Notes: generated from the letters alone by a model not told the origin. Counted from the first letter of the stretch, positions 45,848 through 56,399 are shown. The stretch: DNA of 64,000 bases from Toxorhynchites rutilus septentrionalis (GCF_029784135.1 NC_073746.1:9271380-9335379), one strand, 5' to 3'. Program-made: numbers and translations.

Positions 45848-46712
45848 CTACGTAAAAATGTCAACAGAGGTGCCTGCCTCAGTTCCCAGCAGAGAACTGA
45901 CAGTAGTACTGATCGTTGCAGGGGTTACAGTACTAGTGCTTACAGGAATCATCTCCATTATCTTGATAGCACCACTGGCTGACGTGGGCGTCTGTTCGGC
46001 CACCACTAGCGAGGCTACCAATATGTTTATCATCGTGATAACGGCCACTCCAACCGATGTGATAATTTTGAGCTTTTGGCGGGTAGTCTCCTGGAGGTTT
46101 TGTTTCGTTAGCTAAAATATAACGAGACATTATTTGAGCGCTGGAAGAAATTGTTTGGAAACTTACGGTAACGATGATCATAGTTACAGCAACCAACATC
46201 TGCAGAACCAGAGACATAATAATGAAGGTTATGCAGGCCGTGTAAGTCTGCGAGCCTTGGTTGTAAGTTATCAGCAACCTTAGCTGGTTGGCATTTGCCG
46301 TCAGCAATGATATGTCCATTGCCGATTCGGCAATGCTCTTCGACAGGTCATAGGGATGCGAATCCGAGCTAGCTCGCCCAGTCACCAGCGTTAGGTCCGT
46401 TTCTCGAGAAAGTCTCAGTGGAAGTGACAGGGCGTTGGTAGATGGTGTGACTTTGCTTCGTTGGGTCAACTTCGTTGCTGAGGAATTCTTGGCACTTGAT
46501 CTAAACTTGACTGGATCGGGATTTGTGTGAAAACGATTGATTATGCTCGAGTATCTGTTCAGCTCGCTTGAGGTCAAACTCAAATCACTTTTGCTTCTTT
46601 CCAACGCTGGAGGGGCCAACATGATGACGTTACTATCGTAGTCATCAACGGAACGCTGTGGATCGGAATTGGGCGCGTCCTCATATTGATCTTTCGTCTT
46701 TCGATAGCTCAT
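45848..46712 (-). CDS. Ninjurin-family protein, gene 3 (269 aa, two exons)
   Basis: Exons 46712-46167 and 46111-45848 flank a 55-nt intron (GTAAGT..TAG), phase 0, at the conserved position. The core IAESAMDISLLTANANQLRL is almost identical to gene 1, then span 1 (CITFIIMSLVLQMLVAVTMI). Exon 2 starts LTKQNLQETTRQKLKIITSV and carries span 2 (GVAVITMINILVASLVVAEQ). Two features are unusual: an N-terminal hydrophilic region of about 125 residues rich in Ser, Asn and Lys, and a C-terminal Ser/Thr-rich tail of about 45 residues after span 2 (STSTVTPATISTTVSS). Start at ATG 46712 (MSYRKTKDQYED). It is the only minus-strand member of the cluster and faces gene 4 head to head. Confidence 0.87.
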
Positions 46713-47446
46713 GCTTTCGCTGATCTATTCAATTTTATTTTAGTATTTATCGTTTTTATATCACTTTCAGAAGAGCTGGAGCCCGAATGAATTGTTGTGC
46801 GATAATCCAAATTTTTGATTTGTGCTAATGAAATTCTATACGGTAGGAATGAGACTAAACCAGATGTCTTGAAAAATAGAACTAATATAAGCTTCGCATT
46901 CCATCTGTACTAGGTTAAGTGATCGATTAACTTATCCATTCCATGGTTAATGTTTTACATTGCGTATCCATGATGATCACAGTGATTGAACACGTCCTTA
47001 CGATCGATTACAAATAAAACAGGTGTTTGGCGGTTATCGTTTTTTTTTTCTAGATACGGTGGAAGCAGACGTTTCTCAGGAGACCAAACGTTGGTTTTCA
47101 AGATTCCTCGTGGGAGAATTCCGAGTCGTCTCGTAATCGCATTAGCTGCGGTTATTGTTCTCATTGCCAATTCTTTTTTCTTAGGCACGCAATTTTCCTC
47201 TGCATTTGTCGACATTGAACTTGCCGTGTGTTCGTTTTTAATATACAGCGATGTTCTACAATGTTTTTGCAACACTCGATTGCACATCCAGTGAGAACTA
47301 TTCGCCCGAACACATTCTCTAAAACATTGACCGTCGTTGTTTCATTTGTTCTATTGGTTAACCGATCGGTATAATAACTCGCTCGCCAGGTGCATAATTT
47401 TTCAGTAGCATCGAGTCCGCGGTCAATTCCGTACCGTTCCTGCAGA
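46713..47446. other. Divergent promoter region between ninjurin genes 3 and 4
   Basis: The two genes start 734 bases apart on opposite strands, so regulatory elements of both should lie here. A minus frame at 46955-47287 contains MSTNAEENCVPKKKELAMRT and could be chance. A ttttcag at about 47398-47404 might be a splice acceptor for an untranslated leader of gene 4. Confidence 0.4.
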
Positions 47447-48066
47447 ATGAGCGTCCAAGAGCGAGCGGACGCCTATAGGCAGCATGTGGAGCATCATGGC
47501 AATGGTGCGGTACATATCTTCACCGGAAATGAAAAACAGCGCAAGGTGCTCATCAATCCGGTGATCCACGATATGAATGTGGATCGTGTGCGAGCTGCGT
47601 ACCTGGACAATGAATGGTACAACTCTGAGAATACTCCAAACAGGCAGGCACAGGAAGATTACGACAGAACGAGGAGTGCTTTGGAAGGCGGAAGTTCGAG
47701 TTATGATGTGTATCGCAATGTGTTGGAGAATGCGTTGAATCTTGCCTTTCTGGCGGCTAATTCTAATCAGCTGCGACTGTTAACCGAGAATCAGCAGGAA
47801 GATACCATGTACACGGCCAGCGTTGGAATGGTGGTTATGTCGCTGATCCTGCAGATTCTGATAGGTGTTTCGATGATCACTATATCAGTTAGTGGAGTTG
47901 ATGGTACGGTAAATTATATCGGCTCGTACTAAATGTAACCTATTTCCAGATGAACAGTGATCAGCGGTGGAGAAAATTAAAGGTTACCGCATCGGTTTGT
48001 GTGGTGATAGTTGCAGTAGTTAATATCGTGGTGCTTTCGTTGCTGAATGCGGTGTTGTTAAAATAA
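47447..48066 (+). CDS. Ninjurin-family protein, gene 4 (185 aa, two exons)
   Basis: Exons 47447-47887 and 47950-48066 flank a 62-nt intron (GTTAGT..CAG), phase 0, at the conserved position. A hydrophilic N-terminus of about 85 residues precedes YDVYRNVLENALNLAFLAAN and SNQLRLL, then span 1 (VGMVVMSLILQILIGVSMIT); exon 2 carries span 2 (TASVCVVIVAVVNIVVLSLL) and ends soon after. The open frame extends upstream to a GTG at 47390, but the first ATG is 47447 (MSVQERADAYRQ), which I use. Without splicing, exon 1 would run to a stop at 47932. Closest to gene 2 in sequence. A poly(A) signal follows at 48130-48135. Confidence 0.87.
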
Positions 48067-48129
48067 CTGTGTTAGTTATTAACCAAACGTCGTTGAATAC
48101 TTTTAGTTATTAGTTTTTTTTTTTTTTTT

Positions 48130-48135
48130 AATAAA
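48130..48135 (+). promoter_or_regulatory. Poly(A) signal of ninjurin gene 4
   Basis: AATAAA, 64 bases after the stop codon and directly after a T-run. Confidence 0.65.
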
Positions 48136-48139
48136 TCTT

Positions 48140-49100
48140 TTGTGAAAATTGAGTTAAACGGGAGACTGTTGTTTTTTATCTTCGCTTATTCTCCGTCGGT
48201 ATATTTCCACCACGTTTAATGCCAATTTCCGACATCAAAGAAGCTACTACACCACCTGTTTCCTACCTATCAGACTCAACGGGGCAACAGCTTTACTTCC
48301 CTTCCAAAAGGAAGACGTAATCATAGATTTTATGCCTCAGAAAATCATAACGACGCCAGCTGGGATTAATAATGTTGTTTTGTGATTAATATATAATTGT
48401 AGCCAAAGAAATATGTTGTAGTAAACATATAAAGAAGTATCCGATCGTGTCACTCATTTCTGTCTGATTCTGCTCAAATAATCCTGGTGTTTTCTGATTT
48501 TTATTAAACGGTTTTATTTAGCTTGCCCTGTAATTTGTACGTTTGTATGTTTGTAACATGTTCATGTCTGTAGCGCTTTACCACATTAATAGAAATTTGA
48601 ACCACTTCCTGTTGACCGATTGATTTGAAATTTGGAACACTTTTATCTCTGAAGAGAAAAAGTTGAATGGTTTTATTGTAGAGAAGTATATTAATCATAC
48701 AGGTAATGAACCAAAAACTAGAAAATTAAAAAAGTTTAAAAACCTTTTCAAATTAAACGGTTTAATGTACTAAAAGCTAAAAAATAATTAAGCAAATAGC
48801 AGTTAGTAGTTATCACATCCCTACCTTCATTAATCTAGGGCAATGATGGGACTAAAATGAAATCGTGGAGTACGTCGGATTTTCATTATCCACAGTTAGT
48901 TTTTTCATCATATGTTCTTTCATCAGATCAGAATAAATGTGTGGTTCATGGTAGAAAACATAAGTAAAAGAGTCTCACTATACAATTTAAAGAGGAAGTG
49001 GCTAAGAAACATGTATTTTAAGCACTTAATGGCCTTCTAAATTCATGGTTACGATCACCCTCCCTAAGCACTTTTGATGTTTTCTTGGTTATTATTTCAC
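48140..49100. other. Intergenic DNA
   Basis: No exon, RNA gene or repeat boundary is visible. Confidence 0.45.
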
Positions 49101-49125
49101 TCTTAACATTTTTTTTCTTTTCTGC

Positions 49126-49400
49126 GCGGTCGCCCCAACCCGCAAATAATTTTACTTCCATTTTGACACAGCACGGTCGTCCCGATCCGCACTCTCATTA
49201 TTGTAATTTTTTCATACAGTCGTCCCGATCCACAAATATTTTCACACTTTATTTTCGTCCCGATCCACAAATTTTTTACACACTTTTATCATTATCATTT
49301 TTTTTTCATACGGTCGTCCTGATCCGCAAATGTTTTTACTTCCATTTTTACACAGCACGGTCGTCCCGATCCGCACTCTTATCATTATCATTTTTTCAAA
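49126..49400. repeat. Minisatellite with core 'ggtcgtcccgatccgca'
   Basis: The core (g)gtcgtcccgatccrca occurs six times, near 49128, 49171, 49219, 49252, 49312 and 49360. Spacers are T-rich and 35-60 bases long, and several repeat as well (cacagcacggtcg; attatcattttttt). It is an open stretch in one plus frame, but that is a by-product of the T-rich repeat. Confidence 0.75.
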
Positions 49401-50135
49401 CCTTTCGAAGCAGAAAATCCGCAAGCACACAATTCAACAACAAATCGACTTTTACTGCAAAATCTGGAGAACTTCCAGCGGTCTGAACACATATTGTCTC
49501 TAGAAGACATTAGTTCATTTGCACTAGAGAGTTCGAATGATTGTGACTTTGTATTTTAATTATTGGGCTTATACTATACAATAGACCTATATTTTTCAAA
49601 CGACCACTTCATAAATCGAAGATTTTTCGTTTACATGCTGTTTCAATAATTAGTTCTATGAATATGGTTTCAGTTACAACCAAAACTACGAAGCTCAAAT
49701 AAAAAAAAATTGAGTTATCACAGTTCCGCTTTTGTGGAATAACTGAGGCTGTATTCACTCAGTCAACGGCCCATCAAGCCAATTATCATTTTCAATCACG
49801 CAAAATATAATTCGCCGTTGCGCAATATATTCTTTGTTCACATTCATTGAAACAAACTTCAAAAGCTCAATGCAAGTTCAATGAAATGCGCCACACAACA
49901 ATATAAATTAGAACGAACATTGAACATTCCATCAAACTTTGTTCAAAAGTAAGTCATTAATCCCAGTCTCCTCCGATATGACTGTGGAGACACTCGAAGA
50001 CACTTCTTTTTGTACCATGTGAAAGATACCTGGCATCCCTGCTTACGTCAGCAGTGGTGATTGATCAACGGTCACCCTTCTCACTTTCCGGATGATGTGC
50101 ACGATTCCGACTTTATCACAATATTTCACCTTATA

Positions 50136-51112
50136 TTAGAAAAAACACTTGCGGTGTGGGTGATTCCTCAGTGAAGAAAAGTATATTCTAAATTTCTGCT
50201 GAAAATTCTGCAGTCTGGCAGGATCGCAATTTTTTGCAATTTCAAGTTCGATATTCGTACGAAGTTCCTCAATCGTCGCTGGCTTGTTGGCATAGATCAT
50301 AGACTTGACGTAACTCCACAGGAAATAGTCTAACGGCGTCAAATAGTACGACCGAGGCCAATTGACTGGGTGGTTTCGTGAGATAACACGCATAACATCA
50401 AACTTGGCTTTCAATAAATCGATCGTTAAATTCGCTGTGTGGCTTGTGACTCCGTCTTGTTGAAACCACATATTGTCCAAGTCCATATCATCCAATTCGG
50501 GCCAAAAATATTCGGTTATCATTGAGCGGTAGCGATTCCCATTCACAGTAATGTGCCGGTCTTGATAATCACGGAAACACGGCCCAATGACGCCGCCGGT
50601 CCATAAACCGCCACAAACCGTGATTTTTTCGGGATTGCTGCCTGACCAATAACGCATATTTTGCTTGTTGCCGAAACCATTCAGCCAGAAATGAGCCTCA
50701 TCGCTGAAGATGATTTTTCGATGAAAATCCGGACCATTTTCAAGTTGTTGCTCATCCCAATTCGCGAACATACGACGCTTCTGGTGGTCAAGCAAATCAG
50801 TCTCTCACACGACATGAGAACGTCGTGTGAGAGACTGATTTGGGTCTTCCTCAATTGATGCGCTAGCGGCAGCAATATTCTCGACACTACGGGCACTTCT
50901 TTGTCTCACTGGCACGGGAACATTTTGTATCCAAATTTTTCCACTAGACGCTCAATTATTGATCTGGCAGGACGATTATGACGACCATAAATTGGACGTA
51001 GCGCTCTATAATTTAAGGCCATTGACCCCGAATTTCGGTAGTAAATTTTAATAATCTCGACTTGTTGTTGGATCGTTATATAATGACAAACCTTACTGAA
51101 GAGAAATGTCAA
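50136..51112 (-). pseudogene. DD41D Tc1/mariner-like transposase, broken
   Basis: The N-terminal helix-turn-helix part is at 51112-50906 (QQVEIIKIYYRNSGSMALNY, then RPIYGRHNRPARSIIERLVE). The catalytic part is at 50795-50136: IIFSDEAHFWLNGF with the first Asp, WFQQDGVTSHTANLTIDLL with the second, and TPLDYFLW with the third. The last two are 41 residues apart, which marks the DD41D (rosa-type) group. Between the two parts a perfect 20-bp hairpin (50794-50841) breaks the frame, along with stops and shifts. Clear element ends were not found by eye. It is inactive. Confidence 0.83.
50794..50841. repeat. Perfect 20-bp inverted repeat inside the transposase
   Basis: aaatcagtctctcacacgac at 50794-50813 is followed, after an 8-base loop, by its exact complement at 50822-50841. 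One arm corresponds to normal transposase coding sequence (translation QISLSHDV on the minus strand) and the other is an inverted copy of it. Confidence 0.9.
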
Positions 51113-51881
51113 CAGAGCGGAAAAAATATGGCGTCGTTTGTCACAGGAAAATATCCCAAGTAGTAGGATAACCCGAAGATGTGGTATTAGTATGCCTAGC
51201 GTACAGAAATTTGAAGAATTTACTGCATGACTGACAGAGCAAAGTGGAAAAAAGATTTGTGTAATTCGCGAATAGCTTGTCGTCCCGTTGTGCTTCAGCC
51301 GACGTTTTCTTCTATTGAAAAAAATAGAATCAACACTTCCCTCAAAATAACGACTATTCGGTACAAAAACAAAACTATTAACTCATTCAAAATCATCGTG
51401 ATATTTAGGTATTCCTCACTTGCTACCTAATTACTTCTTATAAATTACTAGACTTTCGAAATCGGGACCCAATTTATGGTCCCAAAATTGAAAGTCACCA
51501 CCAGAATTCGACATCCAACATCTGTTCTACGCGGATATGTCTAGGTTGTGTTCATGACGTTTTGGATATGTCGAAATCAAAGCTTTAGCCATCTATTGAC
51601 AATCAGCGGGAACTAGATCACGCACCTAATACAGATAATTTCCCCTATTCTGCGTGGCGAATAACGTTAGGACGTTAGGGGCACAGTATTCCCGAAGACG
51701 AATTGCGTGGCTTTAACTATCATTGAAAGAGATTTGAAGCATTTCCTCGTCGATTTTATCATCTCTCATCCCCGCGTAGGAAGTATTCCTGTATCCCCTG
51801 GTGTCTTGAATACTAAACATTTTGTAATTTGAATTATTATTTTTAAGTCTCATTGTATTAAGTTCTTTACATCTCTGTCTA

Positions 51882-52414
51882 ATGAAAATAACCAAAGTAG
51901 GCATTGAACTGTGCTCAGGAACTTTGTCAAACGCTACGATGTCCACAAACGCTGAAAATCCACCTGAGCAACCACCAACTCCCATCCCCAATGGCTGTCA
52001 GAGGAATCACAAATACTACGCCAAGCTCGGTATAGATGCAGGAGTTCTACTCACAACGATAATGCATCTGAGATTCGTATTACATACCGACGAAGATTCA
52101 CACCGTTTGCTGGTTTATATTCTTCTTGGATTGATAGCCATTTCCCTGATGCTTCAAATTGGGGTAGTGTTGATGTACCTCATTGTGATAGTGAGCTAAC
52201 GAAATGCTAATGTTTCTGTGAGCAAAACTCATGAACCATTTTATTTTTGTAGTTTTTCGGACAACATTCAAGCTATGGTCGAATGAAAGTAATACTTTCG
52301 GAGATAATTATCGTCATCACAATTTTAAACAGTGTGGTATCTATCCTCATGGAGGAAATTTTCGAAGCGAAACGTTTAATTAAGCTTGTATTTGGAAAGA
52401 AACATCCATTGTAA
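51882..52414 (+). CDS. Diverged ninjurin-like protein, gene 5 (156 aa, two exons)
   Basis: Exons 51882-52190 and 52253-52414 flank a 62-nt intron (GTGAGC..TAG), phase 0, at the position shared with the other four genes. The amphipathic region is weakly conserved (YYAKLGIDAGVLLTTIMHLR); span 1 (LLGLIAISLMLQIGVVLMYL) keeps the SLMLQIGV text typical of ninjurins. Exon 2 gives MKVILSEIIIVITILNSVVS as span 2 and a basic tail. The N-terminus is short and Pro-rich (PPEQPPTPIP). An alternative start is ATG 51939, which would shorten it by 19 residues. Family membership rests on span text, size and intron position. The stop overlaps the poly(A) signal. Confidence 0.72.
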
Positions 52415-52424
52415 TAAATTTATT
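52413..52424. promoter_or_regulatory. Palindromic poly(A) signal shared by two convergent genes
   Basis: AATAAATTTATT is a perfect palindrome that supplies AATAAA to both strands. On plus it overlaps the stop codon of ninjurin gene 5 (TAA 52412-52414); on minus it is 48 bases past the elongation factor Ts stop. Confidence 0.75.
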
Positions 52425-52472
52425 AAGGTCTGAAACAACCATGGAATTTTACAACAATCAACATTATTCTAC

Positions 52473-53458
52473 TTAATTCACCGCTCTCACATTCTCCTCA
52501 TCCGCTTTAGCCTTCTCGCCACACTCGAATCGCTGGAAATCGACCACCTCCAGGTTGTTAGCTACCAAAACTTCTCCGACGGTATACTCCGGATCTACCA
52601 GATACTCTTGATAGATCAAACAAGTCTCGTCATCCTTATCTTTGACTGGCTCGTCTTGATTTTTATCCCCGATTTTGTTCGGCTTCATACCCACAACGTG
52701 TTGACAAATTTTCTTCGCCACCTCTCCGTTGGAATCGGGGCTGGTGTTTCTAAATGCAAGAATACTGCCGTATTTGCCGTATTGTGGCGTATCAAGCGAA
52801 ACCTCCTCAGTTGGAGCAGGATGAACGTATGCTAGGAAATAAATTGGTAAATGCTTCACCTGTTAGGAATAATTTTCATTTACTTTGTCCTACCTGTTAG
52901 ATTAACACTTTCGGGAGCTTTGAAACAGATGGCTCTGCTAAGTGAAGCGTTTTCCCCAACTGTTCCTATCATCAGAGCTAAGTGATCCCCTAGAGATTTG
53001 CCATCATCTAGCACAATTTGTCTCAGTGCCTCACTGTTTAATCCAACCTTGGTTAAATTAGCGTCGTCCTCTACCTGCTCCATGTATTTCACACAAGCAG
53101 CTGATGCAGTTTGGACAAACTGCTGAAAACTTTGGTTCCTAGCGACAAAATCCGTCTCGCAGTTGACTTCCACCATGGCACCGATGTTATTCTTCACCAA
53201 CACAGCGATCAATCCTTGTGTGGTATTGCGACCCTCCAACTTCGTAGCCTTGGACCATCCCATCGCTTGGGCCTGTTCCTTGAGCCACTGTTCCGCCTTG
53301 CCCAAATCATTATTATGCAGCTCAAGCGCTTTCTTACAGTTGGCGAATGTGTATCCGGTTTTCTTCCGTAACGTTGCCAGAGTACTTTTCTCCGCCGTTG
53401 CATACAGTCGGACACTGGTGCTCGGTCCAATGAAGCGCGTCAGTCTAGATAGCAGCAT
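52473..53458 (-). CDS. TSFM: Elongation factor Ts, mitochondrial (307 aa, two exons)
   Basis: EF-Ts is the nucleotide-exchange factor that recharges mitochondrial EF-Tu with GTP during translation. Exons are 53458-52894 and 52831-52473, joined across a 62-nt intron (GTAGGA..CTAG) that keeps the frame (...VNLT | AYVHPAP). A Ser/Arg/Leu-rich presequence of about 20 residues ([20 protein letters not shown]) suggests mitochondrial import. The UBA-like N-domain shows [20 protein letters not shown]; the EF-Tu-contact core has [13 protein letters not shown], followed by the dimerisation region including VHPAP. Length matches metazoan EF-Ts (about 300-325 aa). A nearer acceptor at 52860 would break the frame, so I used the CTAG at 52832. 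The gene is convergent with ninjurin gene 5. Confidence 0.93.
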
Positions 53459-53459
53459 G

Positions 53460-54280
53460 CTAGGGACAAAAATACAATATTATCAGATCATTCAATGATT
53501 CAAAAAATACTCATTATCTCGAAAAGTAAGGCTCAATTTGATTTTTTTTTATAGTGTAATCTTCTTTTCTTGTTGAAACGTACGTATCTAACGTACAGGA
53601 ACGTTGGTAAAATTTGACAGGTGGAGGGAAATAGTAGCATGTCCAAATTACCCCCACATACCCTAAATGCTTCGAAAATCCAATAAGCCAGGACAAGAAA
53701 CCTCATAACGTTTGACGATATTCTCCAACCAAAAAAAAATTGTGTGTTTTTTAGTTTAAATTAAATGACGACTAAGAAGAAGCGTAAAAGATAAGCAATA
53801 TCATTTATTCTTATAGATCAAAGTTATAATGAAGAGTACAGTTATCGAAAAAAAGAAAAATTCACCCCCAATATTAATCAAAATCTGAACGAAACTTATA
53901 TTTCTTGCAAACTATTCTTGATTTTTTCTTATAGTTTAAAAAAGTAAAGTTCCAATGCACCTAATTGATTTCAGACTCCATGGAAACATCGTTGATGTTT
54001 TAAAATAAGGTACACCGGGGCAAGGTGAAAGTTATCCTAAAAAATCACTAAATCTCTAAATTTAACCCTTTCACCTACAAGATCGAGTCTCTCTCGTGAG
54101 GCGCTTGTATATCACAAGGCGCTAAAACGTTCAGCAGAGTAGTGAAATTACTCGTTGCGTGACCCATCGCAGCGTTTGCATTTGGTTCGCTATTTCTAAA
54201 ATTAAAGTGTACGCGAAGGGGCTAAATCTGCTTTTTTTCCTCTATTATAGTGACTTTCAGCACTTTTGGCTGGTTTGTCA
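53460..54280. other. Upstream of EF-Ts; intergenic
   Basis: The proximal part should contain the EF-Ts promoter. No further exon is seen. A cggggcaaggtgaaagttat phrase near 54016 resembles the 'gggggcaaag' MITE text further on. Confidence 0.4.
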
Positions 54281-54289
54281 CTTTCACTT

Positions 54290-54372
54290 CCATTTTTGGA
54301 AGAATATCTGGAGTGAGAATTGAACTCGTGACCTTTGCGTGAGAGGTATAGATGTTACCTCCACGTTAAATC
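54290..54372 (-). repeat. tRNA-like SINE head fragment
   Basis: On the minus strand, GTGGAGGTAACATCTATACC is followed by GGTCACGAGTTCAATTCTCA, which fits a Pol III B box. The order and spacing resemble the head of a tRNA-derived SINE. No poly(A) end or target duplication was identified. Confidence 0.5.
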
Positions 54373-54688
54373 TGCTTGCAGCACATCCATGACAGATGAC
54401 TTTCATTAAAAAAAAATAGAGATTCACACCAGGTGTTCCGGAAAATATCAATTTTCGAAAAATTCGACGGGTTGTATCCGAGACACGACCACTTAGGACG
54501 TAGGACTACGCAATATTTTTTCAAATTTGTTGGTATCATTTCGAATATTATTTGCAAATACGCCGAAATTTCATAAATAACTCTTTAGTAAAAAGTTCCG
54601 GAGACCCTGAAAAGGTTGATTGAATTGCGTGGTTTTGTAGAATGAAAAATGTAGAATGCGAAAACAACACACTAATTAGTCATAGGGG

Positions 54689-55046
54689 TAGTGGGGGCAA
54701 AGTGTTCACCTGCTTGTTTGGTAGTATAACTATTGACTATAGATGCCGTATTGATAGTCACCTGTACTTCAGTAGAGCTCTCGCATGTCAAAATACAAAT
54801 AAAAACAGAAATTACTCTCTCGACAGCCATTCGGCCGTAGTTCTGTGCGCATGGTATCTAAGGAATTTCTCATGAAATTTAGTTGATTTATTCTGATATG
54901 TTGGACAAATCATCAGACTCTAGGTGAATAGGCCAAGCTTATTTCATATATGTACCTACTATATTAAATATGATTTGAACAAATTTGGACGAAAAAACGC
55001 ATAAATCTATGCTTGATATGTGCGAGTGACCACTTTGCCCCCACTA
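54689..55046. mobile_element. MITE with 'tagtgggggcaaagtg' inverted ends
   Basis: TAGTGGGGGCAAAGTG at 54689 is matched by CACTTTGCCCCCACTA ending at 55046. The ends include TA, so a TA-targeting (Tc1/mariner-type) origin is possible. The 358-bp body has no gene. Confidence 0.65.
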
Positions 55047-55099
55047 GTTGACCACTTTACCTCCAAGCAAAAAAAAAAAAAAGATCGATTTTCCACCTT

Positions 55100-55830
55100 T
55101 TTTGCTAATGAATTTAAACCATGTGCAGACTATGGGATTGTAATGTATAGCATATAAAACAAATCGTTAAAATACGTTGGCAGCAAGAATAGCTATTAAC
55201 GTTAACTTTATTTCATAAAAACGTGACCTGTTTTCTTATTAGGCACCCTTAATGTAAGACGTAGTCCTACGTCAAAAGTCCAAACAGTTTTATGCACCCT
55301 CGGAGATGCAACAAAATCGCTAAGGGTTAGTAACAGCTTCAAACTAACTTTAAGACTTGGAAGCGTTTTTTGGAAATTCAACGCATACGCATAAATATGT
55401 GTATACAAATCAATCCCCATGCTATTATTCATTCCACATACTTCAGCTGAAAGATTCCTATCAATTGTTAGAGCCACCTAATGTTCTTTTCGGGTTTCGA
55501 CTTTCATAGTTATTACACTTGTAACGTGAATGAATTGACCGGTCGTTTGTCTGCTCTCAGCCACCACAGCAAGGAATCATACTAAATTCTTCATTAAACG
55601 ATGTAATAGTTTACTTTTTATAGATCAAGTTTATAAATACATAGTTACCTTCACTTGATTTATTCGAAACTCATTGTTGAAAAAAAAACAATATTTATTT
55701 GAAGTTCATTGTGAAAACATAAACATAAACGAAACATAACCGTTATTGAATTGAATGCCTGGTGAAAATAAAAACATTTTTCATTTGAAATTAATTTTGA
55801 ACTATTTTTAAGCAATTGTTTGTTTTTCTT
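55100..55830. other. Intergenic DNA with repeats shared with 7-8.4 kb
   Basis: Contains copies of cagactatgggattgtaatg (also near 6965) and ctttatttcataaaaacgtg (also near 8338). No gene seen. Confidence 0.5.
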
Positions 55831-55832
55831 CC

Positions 55833-56370
55833 TCATCTTAGATTCGGTTCTGAGGATTCCGACGCTTTGCTTTGGGGCGCTGTTGCTTCATTGCGCTGTT
55901 GTGGGGTTCGAAGAGACAGACGATGGTTCCTCATGAGACTAGAATCCCAATCTCTTCCGGCTAGTTTTGCAACTTGATTGAATTCGTGCTGGAGGTTGTT
56001 GGTTTCCACAAAATCAAATGTCAGACGCCGTAAATCTTTGCGAGTCATACCGTAGAAAGCTTTGTCCAGTGCTCTGCAGTGGTCCGCCAGATCCTCAGAC
56101 TGCTCACTCGTAAATACTGGTCTGAACCCCCCTAGGTGCTCGCTGGCACATCCCAGCAGAAGTAGAAATGTCAATAAAGGAAGATTCAAATCATAAATCA
56201 CTCACTGATATGAGCCTCTTCCTCAGAGCTGATTCAGAAATATCGAGGTCTGCCGCAATCCGACGCTTCAAGACTCCCTACCGAAGCCTCTGTCGGACCA
56301 TTTGAGCATTTCTGGAGTGCACTTCTTCAAATAAGTTTTCTTCTTGTGGATCCCGTTAGAAATTTGGTTG
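55833..56370 (-). pseudogene. Pogo-like transposase N-terminal fragment
   Basis: The minus frame 56201-55833 encodes LGGFRPVFTSEQSEDLADHC and ...FYGMTRKDLRRLTFDFVETN, then KLAGRDWDSSLMRNH-LSLRTP. This is the CENP-B-type helix-turn-helix common to pogo-superfamily transposases. Upstream (56370-56220), in other frames, traces of the first helix-turn-helix can be read (KKTYLKKCTPE and RRIAADLDISESALRKRL). The catalytic domain is missing. The Leu-rich N-terminus of the frame is an artefact of reading through non-coding sequence, not a signal peptide. Confidence 0.75.
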
Positions 56371-56399
56371 AAAACATTTTATAATTTTTTTCAGAGCAA

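Noticed and set aside
46955..47287. Minus frame with MSTNAEENCVPKKKELAMRT, between ninjurin genes 3 and 4
   Set aside because: A plus frame overlaps it and neither shows a domain. The similarity of MSTNAE to the start of ninjurin gene 5 is too short to mean anything.
49085..49486. 133-codon plus frame rich in Phe and Ser
   Set aside because: Product of reading a T-rich minisatellite in a frame that happens to lack stops.
52832..52862. EF-Ts splice acceptor at 52860 (CTAACAG)
   Set aside because: Using it puts exon 2 out of frame and ends the protein early. The CTAG acceptor at 52832 keeps the conserved VHPAP text in frame.
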